From: Streptomyces sp. NBC_01341 | GTDB lineage: Bacteria; Actinomycetota; Actinomycetes; Streptomycetales; Streptomycetaceae | Assembly (NCBI RefSeq): GCF_035946055.1 | Contig: NZ_CP108364.1 | Span: 2,046,001 to 2,110,000 of the forward strand | Length of the DNA stretch: 64,000 bases | Direction: 5' to 3' | Part shown: positions 44,719-54,470 of the stretch, in pieces | Layout: every line of letters starts with the position of its first letter | Numbering within the stretch: position 1 is the first letter of the stretch | The notes under the pieces: model-generated | Told to the model about the DNA's origin: nothing | Database searches by the model: none | The model's input: only the letters and a program-made list of their open reading frames with translations | Position numbers and translations under genes: made by a program

Positions 44719-46416
44719 TCAGAACTCCCCGGATCGGTCGGTGCGGATTCGTTCGAGCACGAGCAGGGACACCGCGCAGACGAGCATCAGGATCGTGCTG
44801 AGGGCCATCGCCTGGCCGTAGTTGAGCTCGCCCGAACGTCCCAGCAGCCTGGCCACGGCGACCGGCAGCGTGGGGTTGTCGGGCCGGGCGATGAACACGG
44901 TGGCGCCGAACTCCCCGAGCGACACGGCGAACGCGAAGCCCGCGGCCACGAGTACCGCCCGCCGGACCAGGGGCAGGTCGACCTCCCGCCAGGCACGCAG
45001 CGGCGAGGCGCCGAGCACGGCGGCGGCCTCACGCAGCCGGTCGTCCACCGCGCGCAGGACGGGCAGCATCGTGCGTACGACGAAGGGGACGCCCACCAGC
45101 GCCTGGGCGAGCGGGACCAGGATCCAGGAGGTCCGCAGGTCGAGCGGCGGCCGGTCGAGGGTGATGAGGAAGCCGAAGCCGACGGTGACCGCCGACACCC
45201 CGAGCGGCAGCATCAACAGCGCGTCGAAGCCCCGTACCAGCCGTCCCGCGCGCCGCCTGGTCAGCGCGGCGGCGGCGAGGCCGCCGATCACCAGGGCGAT
45301 GAGGGTGGCGACCAGCGCGTAACGCAGGGAGTTCCCGATGGCGTCGAGCGGCGGCACGAGGAAGGTCGAGCCGTTGGCGTCGGCCGACTGCAGCGCGCGG
45401 TAGAACGCGAACCCGTAGCCGCCCGAGGTGTCCAGAGAGCGTTCCACGAGTACGCCGAGCGGCAGCAGGACGAGCAGCAGGATGCTGAGCAGCACACCGC
45501 CCAGCAGGGTCCGCTGCCCCACGCCCCGGGGCGGCCGCGAGGTCTGCGCGGGGTCGACCAGCTTCAGCGCCGTCTCCCTGCGGCGCACGGTCCAGGCGTG
45601 GACGGCGAGGATTCCGCCGACCGCGGCGAACTGCACGAGGGTGAGCACGGCGGCCGTCGGGAGGTCGAGCAGCTGCGCGGTCTGCCGGTAGATCTCCACC
45701 TCCAGGGTGGAGTACGCCGGGCCGCCGAGGATCTGGACGACGCCGAAGGAGGTGAAGGTGAAGAGGAAGACCATGAGCGCGGCGGCGGCCACGGCGGGCG
45801 CCAGCGCGGGCAGGGTCACCCGCCGCCAGGCGGCGAGACGTCCGGCGCCGAGCACCCGGGCGGCCTCCTCCTGGCGGGGGTCGAGCTGGGACCAGAGTCC
45901 GCCCACCGTCCGTACGACGACGGCGTAGTTGAAGAACACGTGGGCGAGCAGGATCGCCCACACCGTGGTGTCGAGCCGTACGCCCCAGAGTTCGTCGAGG
46001 AGCCCTCCGCGTCCCAGCAGCGCCAGGAACGCCGTGCCGACCACGACGGTCGGCAGGACGAACGGCACCGTCACCACGGCACGCAGCAGTTGCTTGCCCG
46101 GGAAGTCGAGGCGGGCGAAGACGTATGCGCCGGGCAGCGCGATCAGCAGGGTCAGCGCCGTCGAGGCGAGTGCCTGCCAGGTGGTGAACCACAGGACGTC
46201 CAGGATGTCGGGCCGGCTCAGCACCGCGCCGATCCGGCCGAACTGCCAGACCCCGTCCGTCCTCAGCCCGCGGCCGACGATCGCGGCGACCGGGTAGGCG
46301 AAGAACACCGCGAAGAACGCGACGGGCAGGGCCATCAGCCCGAACCGCGCCGCGTTCCCCCGCCACGCGGGAGGCGCGGCTACTTCACGACGAGCGAGGA
46401 CCACGACTGGACCCAC
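44719..46416 (-). CDS. thiP: Thiamine ABC transporter permease, fused double-length
   Basis: A 565-residue permease with about 12 membrane spans made of two fused halves. Each half has its own EAA loop, EEAARVLGAGRLAAWRRVTL and REAAAVLGASPLRAWREVDL, which is typical of ThiP and FbpB. Start is uncertain: GTGs at 46416 and 46404 overlap the end of the binding-protein gene by 37 or 25 nt. The overlap implies translational coupling. Substrate is assigned from the upstream riboswitch. Confidence 0.9.
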   Translation of the reverse strand: MGPVVVLARREVAAPPAWRGNAARFGLMALPVAFFAVFFAYPVAAIVGRGLRTDGVWQFGRIGAVLSRPDILDVLWFTTWQALASTALTLLIALPGAYVFARLDFPGKQLLRAVVTVPFVLPTVVVGTAFLALLGRGGLLDELWGVRLDTTVWAILLAHVFFNYAVVVRTVGGLWSQLDPRQEEAARVLGAGRLAAWRRVTLPALAPAVAAAALMVFLFTFTSFGVVQILGGPAYSTLEVEIYRQTAQLLDLPTAAVLTLVQFAAVGGILAVHAWTVRRRETALKLVDPAQTSRPPRGVGQRTLLGGVLLSILLLVLLPLGVLVERSLDTSGGYGFAFYRALQSADANGSTFLVPPLDAIGNSLRYALVATLIALVIGGLAAAALTRRRAGRLVRGFDALLMLPLGVSAVTVGFGFLITLDRPPLDLRTSWILVPLAQALVGVPFVVRTMLPVLRAVDDRLREAAAVLGASPLRAWREVDLPLVRRAVLVAAGFAFAVSLGEFGATVFIARPDNPTLPVAVARLLGRSGELNYGQAMALSTILMLVCAVSLLVLERIRTDRSGEF

Positions 46417-47474
46417 TGCTCACGGTTCTTGGCGATCTTGTCCGGTGCCACGGTCGCCGGCTTGTCGACGGTGGCGCCGAACTTCGTGAAGAGCTCCGGC
46501 AGTTTCGCGTCCTTCGCCACCGGGTTCACGAACATGTTCAACGGCATGTCCTCCTGGAACCGCTTGCTGATCAGGAAGTCCAGCAGCGCCTTGCCGCCCG
46601 CCTCGTTCTTCGCGCCGTTCAGCAGACCGGCGAACTCGATCTGGCGGAAGCACGTGCCGGTGGCCACGCCGGTCGGGGCCTCCGTGGGCTGCGGATCTGC
46701 GTACAGCACCTCGACGGGGGGACTGGAGGCGTAGGAGACGACGAGCGGCCGGTCCGCCTTGGCCTTCTTCCCGCCGGCCGAGCCGGAGAACTCCTCGTTG
46801 TACGCCTGTTCCCAGCCGTCGACCACCTTGACGCCGTTGGTCTTCAGCTTCTTCCAGTAGTCCTGGTAGCCGGTTTCACCGTGGGCGGCGACGGTACCGA
46901 GGAGGAATCCGAGACCGGGTGACGATGTGGCGGCGTTCTCGGTGACGAGGAGGTTCTTGTACGCGGGCTTCAGCAGGTCGTCGAAGGACTGCGGCGGGTC
47001 GAGCTTCCTGTCGGCGAAGTACTTCTTGTCGTAGTTGACGCAGATGTCGCCGGTGTCGATCGGTGTGACCCGGTGCTTGTCGGCGTCGAGTTGCGTGTCG
47101 GCCGCGACGCGTTCGAGACCCTTCGCCTTGTACGGCGTGAACAGGCCGTTGTCGAGGGCGCGGGAGAGCAGCGTGTTGTCGGCACCGAAGAACACGTCGC
47201 CGCGCGGGGACCCCTTGGTCAGGATCTCCTGGTTGAGGGCCGCTCCGGCGTCACCGCTCTTCAGCACCTTGATCTTGTAGCCGGTCTCCTTCGTGAACGC
47301 CTTCAGGACGGCGTCCGAGGCGTTGAAGGAGTCGTGGCTGACCAGCGTGACGGTCTTGGAGCCCCCGGCTCCCGCACCGGCGGCACCGTCGTCCGCGCCC
47401 CCGCAGCCCGCCAGCACGGACACACCGAGCGCGGCGGCAAGTGCCGTGGCCGCGTACTTCGTGGTGGTGTTCAT
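46380..47474 (-). CDS. thiB: Thiamine ABC transporter substrate-binding lipoprotein
   Basis: A 364-residue binding protein with a lipoprotein signal (VSVLAGC, Cys near residue 24) and a Gly/Ala-rich linker. The mature protein has the ThiB-like SHDSFNASDAVLKAFTKETG, GDVFFGADNTLLSRAL and PIDTGDICVNYDKKYF. The ATG at 47474 is preceded by GGAGG. It is the first gene of the operon and lies behind a TPP riboswitch, which makes thiamine or its phosphates the likely ligand. Confidence 0.93.
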   Translation of the reverse strand: MNTTTKYAATALAAALGVSVLAGCGGADDGAAGAGAGGSKTVTLVSHDSFNASDAVLKAFTKETGYKIKVLKSGDAGAALNQEILTKGSPRGDVFFGADNTLLSRALDNGLFTPYKAKGLERVAADTQLDADKHRVTPIDTGDICVNYDKKYFADRKLDPPQSFDDLLKPAYKNLLVTENAATSSPGLGFLLGTVAAHGETGYQDYWKKLKTNGVKVVDGWEQAYNEEFSGSAGGKKAKADRPLVVSYASSPPVEVLYADPQPTEAPTGVATGTCFRQIEFAGLLNGAKNEAGGKALLDFLISKRFQEDMPLNMFVNPVAKDAKLPELFTKFGATVDKPATVAPDKIAKNREQWVQSWSSLVVK

Positions 47475-47482
47475 GTGATTCC

Positions 47483-47500
47483 TCCTGGAGATGACCAGGA
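47483..47500 (-). promoter_or_regulatory. Hairpin masking the thiB ribosome-binding site
   Basis: TCCTGG (47483-47488) and CCAGGA (47495-47500) pair around a 6-nt loop; the arm next to the ATG contains part of the AGGAGG ribosome site. Together with the upstream riboswitch it could form the off-state. Confidence 0.45.
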
Positions 47501-47515
47501 AGAGACGCGGCCCCA

Positions 47516-47532
47516 CCCGCTCGGCGAGCGGG
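47516..47532 (-). promoter_or_regulatory. Hairpin between the TPP riboswitch and thiB
   Basis: A perfect 7-bp stem (47516-47522 with 47526-47532) and a 3-nt loop lie between the riboswitch core and thiB. It is part of the expression platform, possibly a terminator stem, although no U-run follows. Confidence 0.45.
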
Positions 47533-47559
47533 CAGGGCGCAACAGCTTGAGTAAGGTCC

Positions 47560-47656
47560 GAACTTCCTACCCGGAATGACCCGGGCGAGGTTCAGAGGGT
47601 CTGCGGCCGACCTGTCCTCGGTGCCGCACTCTCAGCGCTGTGGCGCTCCCCTGTCG
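47560..47656 (-). promoter_or_regulatory. TPP riboswitch (THI element)
   Basis: On the minus strand the conserved THI-box pieces are all present in order: ACAGGGGAGCGCCACAG, then GCTGAGAGTGC, then ACCCTCTGAACCT and the final GGGTCATTCCGGGTAG. It lies about 85 nt upstream of thiB. Thiamine diphosphate binding should switch the transporter operon off. Confidence 0.93.
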
Positions 47657-47785
47657 GAATATGAAGTTGATTATCCGACCAGGCTACACCGGCGCGATCG
47701 CTCGGCACGGGCGGGATCATCGGGATCTCCGGCAGCGTGGGAGCGGGCGGGCCGGGCCGGCGCGCGGGGCCCGGCCCAGGTCTCC

Positions 47786-48892
47786 TCAGCGCTCGGAGGC
47801 CGCCAGCTGTCCGCAGGCCCCGTCGATCTCCTGGCCGCGGGTGTCCCGGACGGTGACCGGCACGCCGTGGGCCGCGATGGCCTCGACGAACGCCTTCTCG
47901 TCCTCGGGCCGCGAGGCGGTCCACTTGGAGCCGGGCGTCGGGTTCAGCGGGATGAGGTTGACGTGGACCCGCTTGCCCTTGAGCAGCCGTCCCAGCCGGT
48001 CACCCCGCCATGCCTGGTCGTTGATGTCACGGATCAGCGCGTACTCGATGGAGATGCGGCGCCCGGACTTCTCCGCGTACTCCCACGCGGCGTCCAGGAC
48101 TTCGCGTACCTTCCAGCGGGTGTTCACGGGGACGAGGGTGTCGCGCAGCTCGTCGTCCGGGGCGTGCAGGGAGACCGCGAGGCGGCACTTGAAGCCCTCG
48201 TCGGCGAAACGCAGCATGGCGGGGACCAGACCGACCGTGGACACCGTGATCCCGCGCTGCGAGAGCCCGAGGCCGTCGGGCTCCGGGTCCGTCAGCCGCC
48301 GGATCGCCCCGACCACGCGTTTGTAGTTGGCCAGCGGCTCGCCCATGCCCATGAACACGATGTTGGACAGCCGTGCCGGCCCGCCCGGGACCTCACCGTC
48401 GCGCAGCGCGCGCATGCCGTCCACGATCTGGTGCACGATCTCGGCGGTAGACAGGTTCCGGTCGAGGCCGGCCTGACCGGTCGCACAGAAGGGGCAGTTC
48501 ATGCCGCACCCGGCCTGCGACGAGATGCACATGGTCACCCGGTCCGGATACCGCATCAGGACGGACTCGACGAGCGTCCCGTCGTGCAGCTTCCAGAGAG
48601 TCTTGCGGGTGGTGTCGTCGTCGCAGCTGACGTGACGCATGACCGACATCAGGTCGGGGAACATCGCCTCGGCGAGCTTGTCCCGCGATCCGGCCGGGAT
48701 GTTGGTCCACTCGGCCGGATCGTGCGTGTACCGCGTGAAGTAGTGCTGCGACAGCTGCTTGGCACGGAAGCCCTTCTCGCCGGTCGCGGCGACTGCTTCC
48801 TTGCGCTCGTCGGGTGTGAGGTCGGCGAGGTGCCGCGGCGGCAGCTTGGCTCCGCGGGGCGCGACAAAAGTGAGTTCTCCGGGCTTAGGCAT
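47786..48892 (-). CDS. rlmN: 23S rRNA (adenine-2503-C2)-methyltransferase
   Basis: A 368-residue radical-SAM enzyme that methylates C2 of A2503 in 23S rRNA (and of A37 in some tRNAs). The [4Fe-4S] motif CxxxCxxC is [15 protein letters not shown], the SAM region is [13 protein letters not shown], and the start is a family-like [17 protein letters not shown] at 48892. No operon partner is close. Confidence 0.96.
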   Translation of the reverse strand: MPKPGELTFVAPRGAKLPPRHLADLTPDERKEAVAATGEKGFRAKQLSQHYFTRYTHDPAEWTNIPAGSRDKLAEAMFPDLMSVMRHVSCDDDTTRKTLWKLHDGTLVESVLMRYPDRVTMCISSQAGCGMNCPFCATGQAGLDRNLSTAEIVHQIVDGMRALRDGEVPGGPARLSNIVFMGMGEPLANYKRVVGAIRRLTDPEPDGLGLSQRGITVSTVGLVPAMLRFADEGFKCRLAVSLHAPDDELRDTLVPVNTRWKVREVLDAAWEYAEKSGRRISIEYALIRDINDQAWRGDRLGRLLKGKRVHVNLIPLNPTPGSKWTASRPEDEKAFVEAIAAHGVPVTVRDTRGQEIDGACGQLAASER

Positions 48893-49158
48893 GGTTCATC
48901 CAGTGTCGCAGACACGCCGTGGTAGTAGAGGCCGCCGACGGGTCAGGAGCCGCACAGCGGGCCTCCGACGAGGGGCGACGGCACGGTGCGGCACGAGAAC
49001 AGTGACCGATCGCACGACAGGGAGTGTCCTGTGCCTTCGAGGTGGCGCCTAACTGGGCCTGCTCCCGCTACCCGGCCGTGCAGTGCCAGATGTAGCGCCC
49101 ACCCCGGAGTCCAGGAGGAAGTACGCGGCACGGGACGCCGGGGCCTAGAATCGAATAT

Positions 49159-49500
49159 GTGTCCGATAACCTTTCTCGTCTGGACCGCCTCCGGATCGTG
49201 CGCGAGTGGCAGGCGTATCAGCTCGGCCGGACCGATCGGACCATCGCCGAGCTGGAGGAACGCGAAGCCTCGGCAGCCCGGGCGGCGCGCGTCCTGCCGC
49301 CGCCGGCGCCCGGATGGAAGCTGTCCGTGCTGCGCGCGGGTGGCTCGAACCAGGCGGACGCCGTGCACACCGGCGACTGCGGCATGGGCGGAAAACGAAC
49401 ACAGGTCATGACCCGTGAGCAGGCTCTGCGCGCACTCACTCAGGACGGGGTCACAGCCTGCCCGTACTGTCGGCCCGACAGGGAGCTCGGGGTGCTGTAA
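49159..49500 (+). CDS. DUF6233 family protein
   Basis: A 113-residue protein of a family found in many copies in Streptomyces. The N-terminal half is helical (LDRLRIVREWQAYQLGRTD). The C-terminal half has the conserved pattern HTGDCGMGGKRTQVMTREQA and VTACPYCRPDRELGVL, in which His, Cys and two more Cys could bind a metal. Function unknown. A TAGAAT -10 box ends 7 nt before the GTG at 49159, so the mRNA is probably leaderless. It lies between rlmN and cdsA in the opposite orientation. Confidence 0.8.
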   Translation: MSDNLSRLDRLRIVREWQAYQLGRTDRTIAELEEREASAARAARVLPPPAPGWKLSVLRAGGSNQADAVHTGDCGMGGKRTQVMTREQALRALTQDGVTACPYCRPDRELGVL

Positions 49501-49582
49501 GCCCCACCGCGTGGGAGAACCGCCGTCCACGGGTGGGCCGTCAGCCCTGGCCAAGGGAGCACGATCGACCCCGGCACACGCG

Positions 49583-49619
49583 AACGGGGTCCGCCGTCCT
49601 GTGGACGGCGGACCCCGTT
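49583..49619. terminator. Bidirectional terminator
   Basis: A perfect 17-bp stem (49583-49599 with 49603-49619) with a 3-nt loop ends the convergent DUF6233 and cdsA transcripts. Confidence 0.85.
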
Positions 49620-49651
49620 GACGGAACGCGGGCCGGTGTGGTGCGGCCGTG

Positions 49652-50728
49652 TCAGCCGGATCCGACGAACAGGACCAGCAGCAGCCACACGACCGGGGCG
49701 CTCGGCAGCAGGGAGTCGAGCCGGTCCATGATGCCGCCGTGGCCGGGCAGCAGCGTGCCCATGTCCTTGATCCCCAGGTCCCGCTTGATCATCGACTCGC
49801 CGAGGTCCCCCAGCGTGGCACTGGCGGCGACGGCGAGGCCCATCAGAAGCCCCTGCCACCAGCTCCCGTCGTCGATCAGGAACTGCATGCACAGTGCACC
49901 GGCGACCATCGCGAAGCCCACCGCACCGAACAGCCCCTCACGCGTCTTGCCGGGGCTGATGCGCGGCGCCAGCTTGTGCGTGCCGAAGCGCCAGCCGACG
50001 GCGTACGCACCGGTGTCACTGACCACCGTGAGCAGGAGGAAGGTGAGCACGCGCCACGGACCGTCGTCCGCGGTCAGCATCATCGCGACGAACGTGGCGA
50101 GGAACGGCACGTAGAAGACGGCGAACACGCCGGCCGTGACGTCCTTGAGGTAGCCCGCGGGCTCCTCCGTCATCCTCCACACGAGCACCGCGAGCGCCGT
50201 GAGCGCCATGGCGACCCAGGCGCCCTCGGACCCCCGCACATAGCCGGCGACGACCATCGCGGCGCCGCCGACGGCCAGCGGAACGAGGGGCGCGTTGATG
50301 CCCTTGCGTTCCTTGAGACGGGAGGTGAGCTCCCACAGCCCGACCACCACCGCCAGCGCGATCACGCCGACGAAGACGGCCTTCACGATGAAGAGCGAGC
50401 CGACGACGAGGGCGCCGAGGCCCACGCCGACCCCTATGGCGGCACGCAGGTCACGCCCCGCACGCTTCTTGTGCGGCTGTGGGGGCAGCGTGGTGGACAT
50501 GGGCTCCTGCGGGCTCTCGTCACGGAACAGGGGGCCGCTGACGCGCGCGGCGTCCCTGTTCCGGTCGTCAGCGTCTCTACCTTCGTCGGGAACGTCCGGC
50601 ACGATGGGCATGGGCCGAGTCTGCTGGGCGGCGTGCACATCGTTCGCGGGACCCGCCGGGGCCGCCCCCATCTCGGGCGTGCCCCAGTAGCCGGCTCCCT
50701 GCTGGGCGCCCCAGGAGGAGTCGTTCAT
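49652..50728 (-). CDS. cdsA: Phosphatidate cytidylyltransferase
   Basis: A 358-residue membrane enzyme that makes CDP-diacylglycerol from phosphatidate and CTP for phospholipid synthesis. About 95 N-terminal residues are polar and disordered, as in other streptomycete CdsA, and eight or so membrane spans follow. The signature region is RISPGKTREGLFGAV, then LGDLGESMIKRDLGIKDMG with the metal-binding acids. The ATG at 50728 overlaps the frr stop (ATGA). Confidence 0.95.
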   Translation of the reverse strand: MNDSSWGAQQGAGYWGTPEMGAAPAGPANDVHAAQQTRPMPIVPDVPDEGRDADDRNRDAARVSGPLFRDESPQEPMSTTLPPQPHKKRAGRDLRAAIGVGVGLGALVVGSLFIVKAVFVGVIALAVVVGLWELTSRLKERKGINAPLVPLAVGGAAMVVAGYVRGSEGAWVAMALTALAVLVWRMTEEPAGYLKDVTAGVFAVFYVPFLATFVAMMLTADDGPWRVLTFLLLTVVSDTGAYAVGWRFGTHKLAPRISPGKTREGLFGAVGFAMVAGALCMQFLIDDGSWWQGLLMGLAVAASATLGDLGESMIKRDLGIKDMGTLLPGHGGIMDRLDSLLPSAPVVWLLLVLFVGSG

Positions 50729-51285
50729 CAGACTTCGAGCAGCTCGGCTTCCTTGTGCTTGAGCAGCTCGTCCACCTGCGCGACGTACTTCGCGGTGGTG
50801 TCGTCGAGCTCCTTCTCGGCGCGACGGACCTCGTCCTCGCCGGACTCCTTGTCCTTGACCAGCTTGTCGAGCGACTCCTTGGCCTTGCGGCGGATGGAGC
50901 GGATCGAGATCTTGGAGTCCTCGGCCTTGGTCTTGGCGACCTTGATGTACTCCTTGCGGCGGTCCTGCGTGAGCTCGGGGAACGTCACGCGGATGATGTT
51001 GCCGTCGTTGCTCGGGTTGACGCCGAGGTCGGAGTCACGGATCGCCTGCTCGATGTTCCGCAGCGCCGTCTTGTCGAACGGGGTCACCACGGCCATCCGC
51101 GGCTCGGGAACCGAGAACGAGGCGAGCTGGTTGATCGGGGTCAGAGCGCCGTAGTAGTCGGCGACGATCTTGTTGAACATCGCCGGGTGCGCGCGGCCGG
51201 TACGGATGGCGGCGAAGTCCTCTTTCGCGACCACGACGGCCTTCTCCATCTTCTCCTCGGCCTCGAGGAGGATTTCTTCGATCAC
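50728..51285 (-). CDS. frr: Ribosome recycling factor
   Basis: A 185-residue factor that, with EF-G, splits post-termination ribosomes. The family pattern is [15 protein letters not shown] near the N-terminus and [16 protein letters not shown] in the C-terminal helix. Two adjacent GTGs exist (51288 and 51285); the second has the better distance from AGGAG and gives the usual [14 protein letters not shown]. The stop overlaps the cdsA start. Confidence 0.96.
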   Translation of the reverse strand: MIEEILLEAEEKMEKAVVVAKEDFAAIRTGRAHPAMFNKIVADYYGALTPINQLASFSVPEPRMAVVTPFDKTALRNIEQAIRDSDLGVNPSNDGNIIRVTFPELTQDRRKEYIKVAKTKAEDSKISIRSIRRKAKESLDKLVKDKESGEDEVRRAEKELDDTTAKYVAQVDELLKHKEAELLEV

Positions 51286-51400
51286 CACGTGCTCCTGCGT
51301 GTCTTGAGCGGACCCGGCACAGCCGGGGCCTGCGGATCCTGCGTCGCGTCCTCACCTGCACGGTGTCCGACCGGCAGGCCGTTGTCCATCTTCGGGGCTG

Positions 51401-52177
51401 TCAGGCCCGGGTGCTCCGGTCGCTCACCAGCGTGCCGATCTTCTCACCCTTGACCGCGCGGGCGATATTGCCCTCGGCGGTCAGCTCGAAGACGAGGATC
51501 GGGAGCTGGTTGTCACGGCACAGCGTGATCGCGGTGGCGTCGGCGACCTTGAGGTCGCGTGCGATGACCTCGCCGTACTCCAGGGCGTCGAACTTCACCG
51601 CGTCGGGGTTGGCCTTCGGGTCGGAGTCGTAGACCCCGTCCACTCCGTTCTTCCCCATCAGCAGCGCCTCGGCATCGATCTCCAGGGCACGCTGGGCCGC
51701 GGTCGTGTCGGTGGAGAAGTACGGCATTCCCATGCCGGCGCCGAAGATCACGACGCGCCCCTTCTCCAGGTGCCGCACGGCACGGAGCGGGATGTACGGC
51801 TCCGCGACCTGGCCCATGGTGATGGCGGTCTGGACGCGCGAGTCGATGCCTTCCTTCTCCAGGAAGTCCTGCAGCGCCAGGCAGTTCATCACGGTGCCGA
51901 GCATGCCCATGTAGTCGGACCGCGCCCGGTCCATGCCACGCTGCTGGAGCTCGGCGCCACGGAAGAAGTTGCCGCCGCCGATGACGACCGCGATCTCCGC
52001 ACCGTCACGTACGACCGCGGCGATCTCGCGGGCGATGGTGTGCACGACGTCGGGGTCGACGCCGAGGCCTCCGCCACCGGCGAAGGCCTCGCCGGAGAGC
52101 TTCAGCATGAAGCGTCCGGAAATCGTGCCGTCGTCGCGCTTGTGGTCACCCTGTGTGGCGTCCGCGCCCTTGTTCAT
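51401..52177 (-). CDS. pyrH: UMP kinase
   Basis: A 258-residue amino-acid-kinase-fold enzyme that phosphorylates UMP to UDP. Motifs are [22 protein letters not shown] and the Asp-rich [20 protein letters not shown]. The ATG at 52177 has GAGGAG upstream, which decides it over the open frame to 52297. The 115-nt gap to frr may hold an frr promoter. Confidence 0.96.
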   Translation of the reverse strand: MNKGADATQGDHKRDDGTISGRFMLKLSGEAFAGGGGLGVDPDVVHTIAREIAAVVRDGAEIAVVIGGGNFFRGAELQQRGMDRARSDYMGMLGTVMNCLALQDFLEKEGIDSRVQTAITMGQVAEPYIPLRAVRHLEKGRVVIFGAGMGMPYFSTDTTAAQRALEIDAEALLMGKNGVDGVYDSDPKANPDAVKFDALEYGEVIARDLKVADATAITLCRDNQLPILVFELTAEGNIARAVKGEKIGTLVSDRSTRA

Positions 52178-52206
52178 GGAGATTCTCCTCGTGCACATAC
52201 GAAGAA

Positions 52207-52248
52207 GGCCATTGCCGGTGGGTCTCTCGTCCCTCAGCGGCAATGGCC
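52207..52248 (-). terminator. Terminator/attenuator between tsf and pyrH
   Basis: An 11-bp stem (52207-52217 with 52238-52248) with a long loop lies between the tsf stop and the pyrH start. Confidence 0.65.
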
Positions 52249-52334
52249 TCCTCGTCAGATCTGCGGTCGTACGGCTGAGTGCGGCCGACGACTGCACCAG
52301 ACCCTATCGGGTCCACCGTTGTTCGCGGACGGAC

Positions 52335-53171
52335 TCAGATGCCGACCTTGATACGCGTGAAGCGCTTCAGGGTCACACCGGCCTCGTCCAGGACCTTCTG
52401 GACGGACTTCTTGTTGTCCAGCGCGTAGGGCTGGCCGAGGAGGGTGGCCTCCTTGAAGAAGCCGTTGACGCGACCCTCGACGATCTTCGGGAGCGCGGCC
52501 TCGGGCTTGCCCTCGGCGCGCGTGGTCTCCTCGGCGACGCGGCGCTCGGCCTCGACGATCTCGGCGGGGACGTCCTCGCGGGACAGGTACTTCGGCGCGA
52601 AGGCGGCGATGTGCTGAGCCAGCCCCTTGGCCAGGTCGGCGTCGGCCTTGTCCAGCTCGACCATGACACCGATCTGCGGCGGCAGGTCGGGCATGGTGCG
52701 GTGCATGTACACGGAGATGAACGCACCGTCGAACTGCGCGAAGCGGTCCAGGACGATCTTCTCGCCGAGGTTGGCGTTCGCCTCGTCCACGTACGCCTGG
52801 ACGGTCTTGCCGGACTCGATCTCCGAGGCGAGGAGCGCCTCGATGTCGGCCGGAGAGGTCGCGGCGACGTGCGCGGCGAGCGTGTTGGCGACGGCCTGGA
52901 ACTTGTCACCCTTGGCGACGAAGTCCGTCTCGCACTTCAGCTCGAGCAGGACGCCGGACGTCTTGTCCTCGGAGACGAGGGAGACGACGGCACCGTTCTC
53001 GGCGGAACGGCCCTCGCGCTTGGCGACGCCCTTCTGGCCCTTGATGCGGAGCGCCTCGACAGCGCCGTCGACGTTGCCGTCGGCCTCGTCGAGCGCCTTC
53101 TTGCAGTCCATCATGCCGGCGCCGGTGAGCTCGCGGAGCTTCTTGACGTCAGCGGCGGTGTAGTTCGCCAT
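52335..53171 (-). CDS. tsf: Translation elongation factor Ts
   Basis: A 278-residue nucleotide-exchange factor for EF-Tu. The N-terminal UBA-like region reads KKLRELTGAGMMDCKKAL and the core has IKGQKGVAKREGR and HIAAFAPKYLSREDVP. ATG at 53171 gives MANYTAADVKKL. It follows rpsB, the universal order. Confidence 0.97.
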   Translation of the reverse strand: MANYTAADVKKLRELTGAGMMDCKKALDEADGNVDGAVEALRIKGQKGVAKREGRSAENGAVVSLVSEDKTSGVLLELKCETDFVAKGDKFQAVANTLAAHVAATSPADIEALLASEIESGKTVQAYVDEANANLGEKIVLDRFAQFDGAFISVYMHRTMPDLPPQIGVMVELDKADADLAKGLAQHIAAFAPKYLSREDVPAEIVEAERRVAEETTRAEGKPEAALPKIVEGRVNGFFKEATLLGQPYALDNKKSVQKVLDEAGVTLKRFTRIKVGI

Positions 53172-53212
53172 GAGTCTGTTTCTCTCTCGAAGTCTGAAAG
53201 ATCTACGGGTGA

Positions 53213-53249
53213 ACGGCGGGGGCGGTGCCAGTGCACCTGCCCCCGCCGT
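53213..53249 (-). terminator. Hairpin between rpsB and tsf
   Basis: An 11-bp stem (53213-53223 with 53239-53249) with a 15-nt loop. It probably lowers transcription of tsf relative to rpsB. Confidence 0.6.
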
Positions 53250-53272
53250 CATTCAGCCGTGACTGACGGGTG

Positions 53273-54193
53273 TCAGGCCTGCTCGGCGTCCGCGGCCGGA
53301 GCCTCGGCGGCGGCCTCGTCCTGCTCGGCAGCGGCGGCGGCCGGCTCGGCGTCGGCGGCCTTCTCGGTCTCGGCGGAGGACTGGACCTCGTCCGTGCCCT
53401 CGGCGTCAGCCTTCTTGTCGCCCGCGAGCAGGTCGCGCTCCCACTCGGCGAGGGGCTCGCCGGCGGCCTTCTCGCCCGGCTTCGAGTCACCGGTCGCGGC
53501 ACCGGAACGGGCGATGAGGCCCTCGGCGACGGCGTCGGCGATCACGCGGGTGAGCAGCGTGACGGAGCGGATCGCGTCGTCGTTGCCCGGAATCTTGTAG
53601 TCGACCTCGTCGGGGTCGCAGTTGGTGTCGAGGATCGCGACGACCGGGATGTGGAGCTTGCGCGCCTCACCGACGGCGATGTGCTCCTTCTTGGTGTCGA
53701 CGATCCAGACGGCGCTGGGCACCTTCTGCATCTCGCGGATACCACCGAGGGTCTTCTCCAGCTTGGCCTTCTCGCGGGAGAGGACCAGGAGCTCCTTCTT
53801 GGTGAGGCCGGAGGCGGCCACGTCCTCGAAGTCGATGAGCTCGAGCTCCTTCAGACGCTGAAGGCGCTTGTAGACGGTGGAGAAGTTGGTGAGCATGCCA
53901 CCGAGCCAACGCTGGTTGACGTACGGCATGCCGACGCGCGTCGCCTGCTCGGCGATGGCCTCCTGGGCCTGCTTCTTCGTACCCACGAACATGATGGAGC
54001 CGCCGTGGGCGACGGTCTCCTTGACGAACTCGTAGGCGCGGTCGATGTACGACAGCGACTGGAGCAGGTCGATGATGTAGATGCCGTTGCGCTCGGTGAA
54101 GATGAAGCGCTTCATCTTCGGGTTCCAGCGACGGGTCTGGTGACCGAAGTGGACGCCGCTTTCCAGCAGCTCCCGCATCGTGACGACGGCCAT
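53273..54193 (-). CDS. rpsB: 30S ribosomal protein S2
   Basis: A 306-residue S2 protein. The core ([20 protein letters not shown], then [20 protein letters not shown] and [16 protein letters not shown]) is standard, and about 60 Ala/Glu-rich residues follow it, the usual actinobacterial tail. ATG at 54193. It heads the rpsB-tsf-pyrH-frr-cdsA cluster; a leader of some 100-200 nt is likely upstream. Confidence 0.97.
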   Translation of the reverse strand: MAVVTMRELLESGVHFGHQTRRWNPKMKRFIFTERNGIYIIDLLQSLSYIDRAYEFVKETVAHGGSIMFVGTKKQAQEAIAEQATRVGMPYVNQRWLGGMLTNFSTVYKRLQRLKELELIDFEDVAASGLTKKELLVLSREKAKLEKTLGGIREMQKVPSAVWIVDTKKEHIAVGEARKLHIPVVAILDTNCDPDEVDYKIPGNDDAIRSVTLLTRVIADAVAEGLIARSGAATGDSKPGEKAAGEPLAEWERDLLAGDKKADAEGTDEVQSSAETEKAADAEPAAAAAEQDEAAAEAPAADAEQA

Positions 54194-54470
54194 GGCCGTA
54201 CTCCTTGAGGTACTCGGTTGTCGCGACCGCAGGATTGCTGTCGCGCCTGACGCCCCGACGCGCCGTGCCACAAAGGACCGAGAGGCGCGGCCACCGTCCG
54301 CAGAGAGGGAGATGGAGGGGCGTGCGAAGTCGACCCGGTGACCCGGATCGCCAGAAGAAGTGTACGGGACCCGTCGGGTGCCGGGTGACGGCGATGTCCA
54401 CAGGGGCTCGGCCGTCCACAGGAAAAGGCCATGATCCCCGCGGAACGGGCCGCCGGGAGATGGTTCGGTC

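Noticed and set aside
43694..47474. An iron (Fbp-type) or polyamine transporter assignment for the 43.7-47.5 kb ABC operon.
   Set aside because: The subunits alone would allow it, but the complete TPP riboswitch upstream fixes thiamine.
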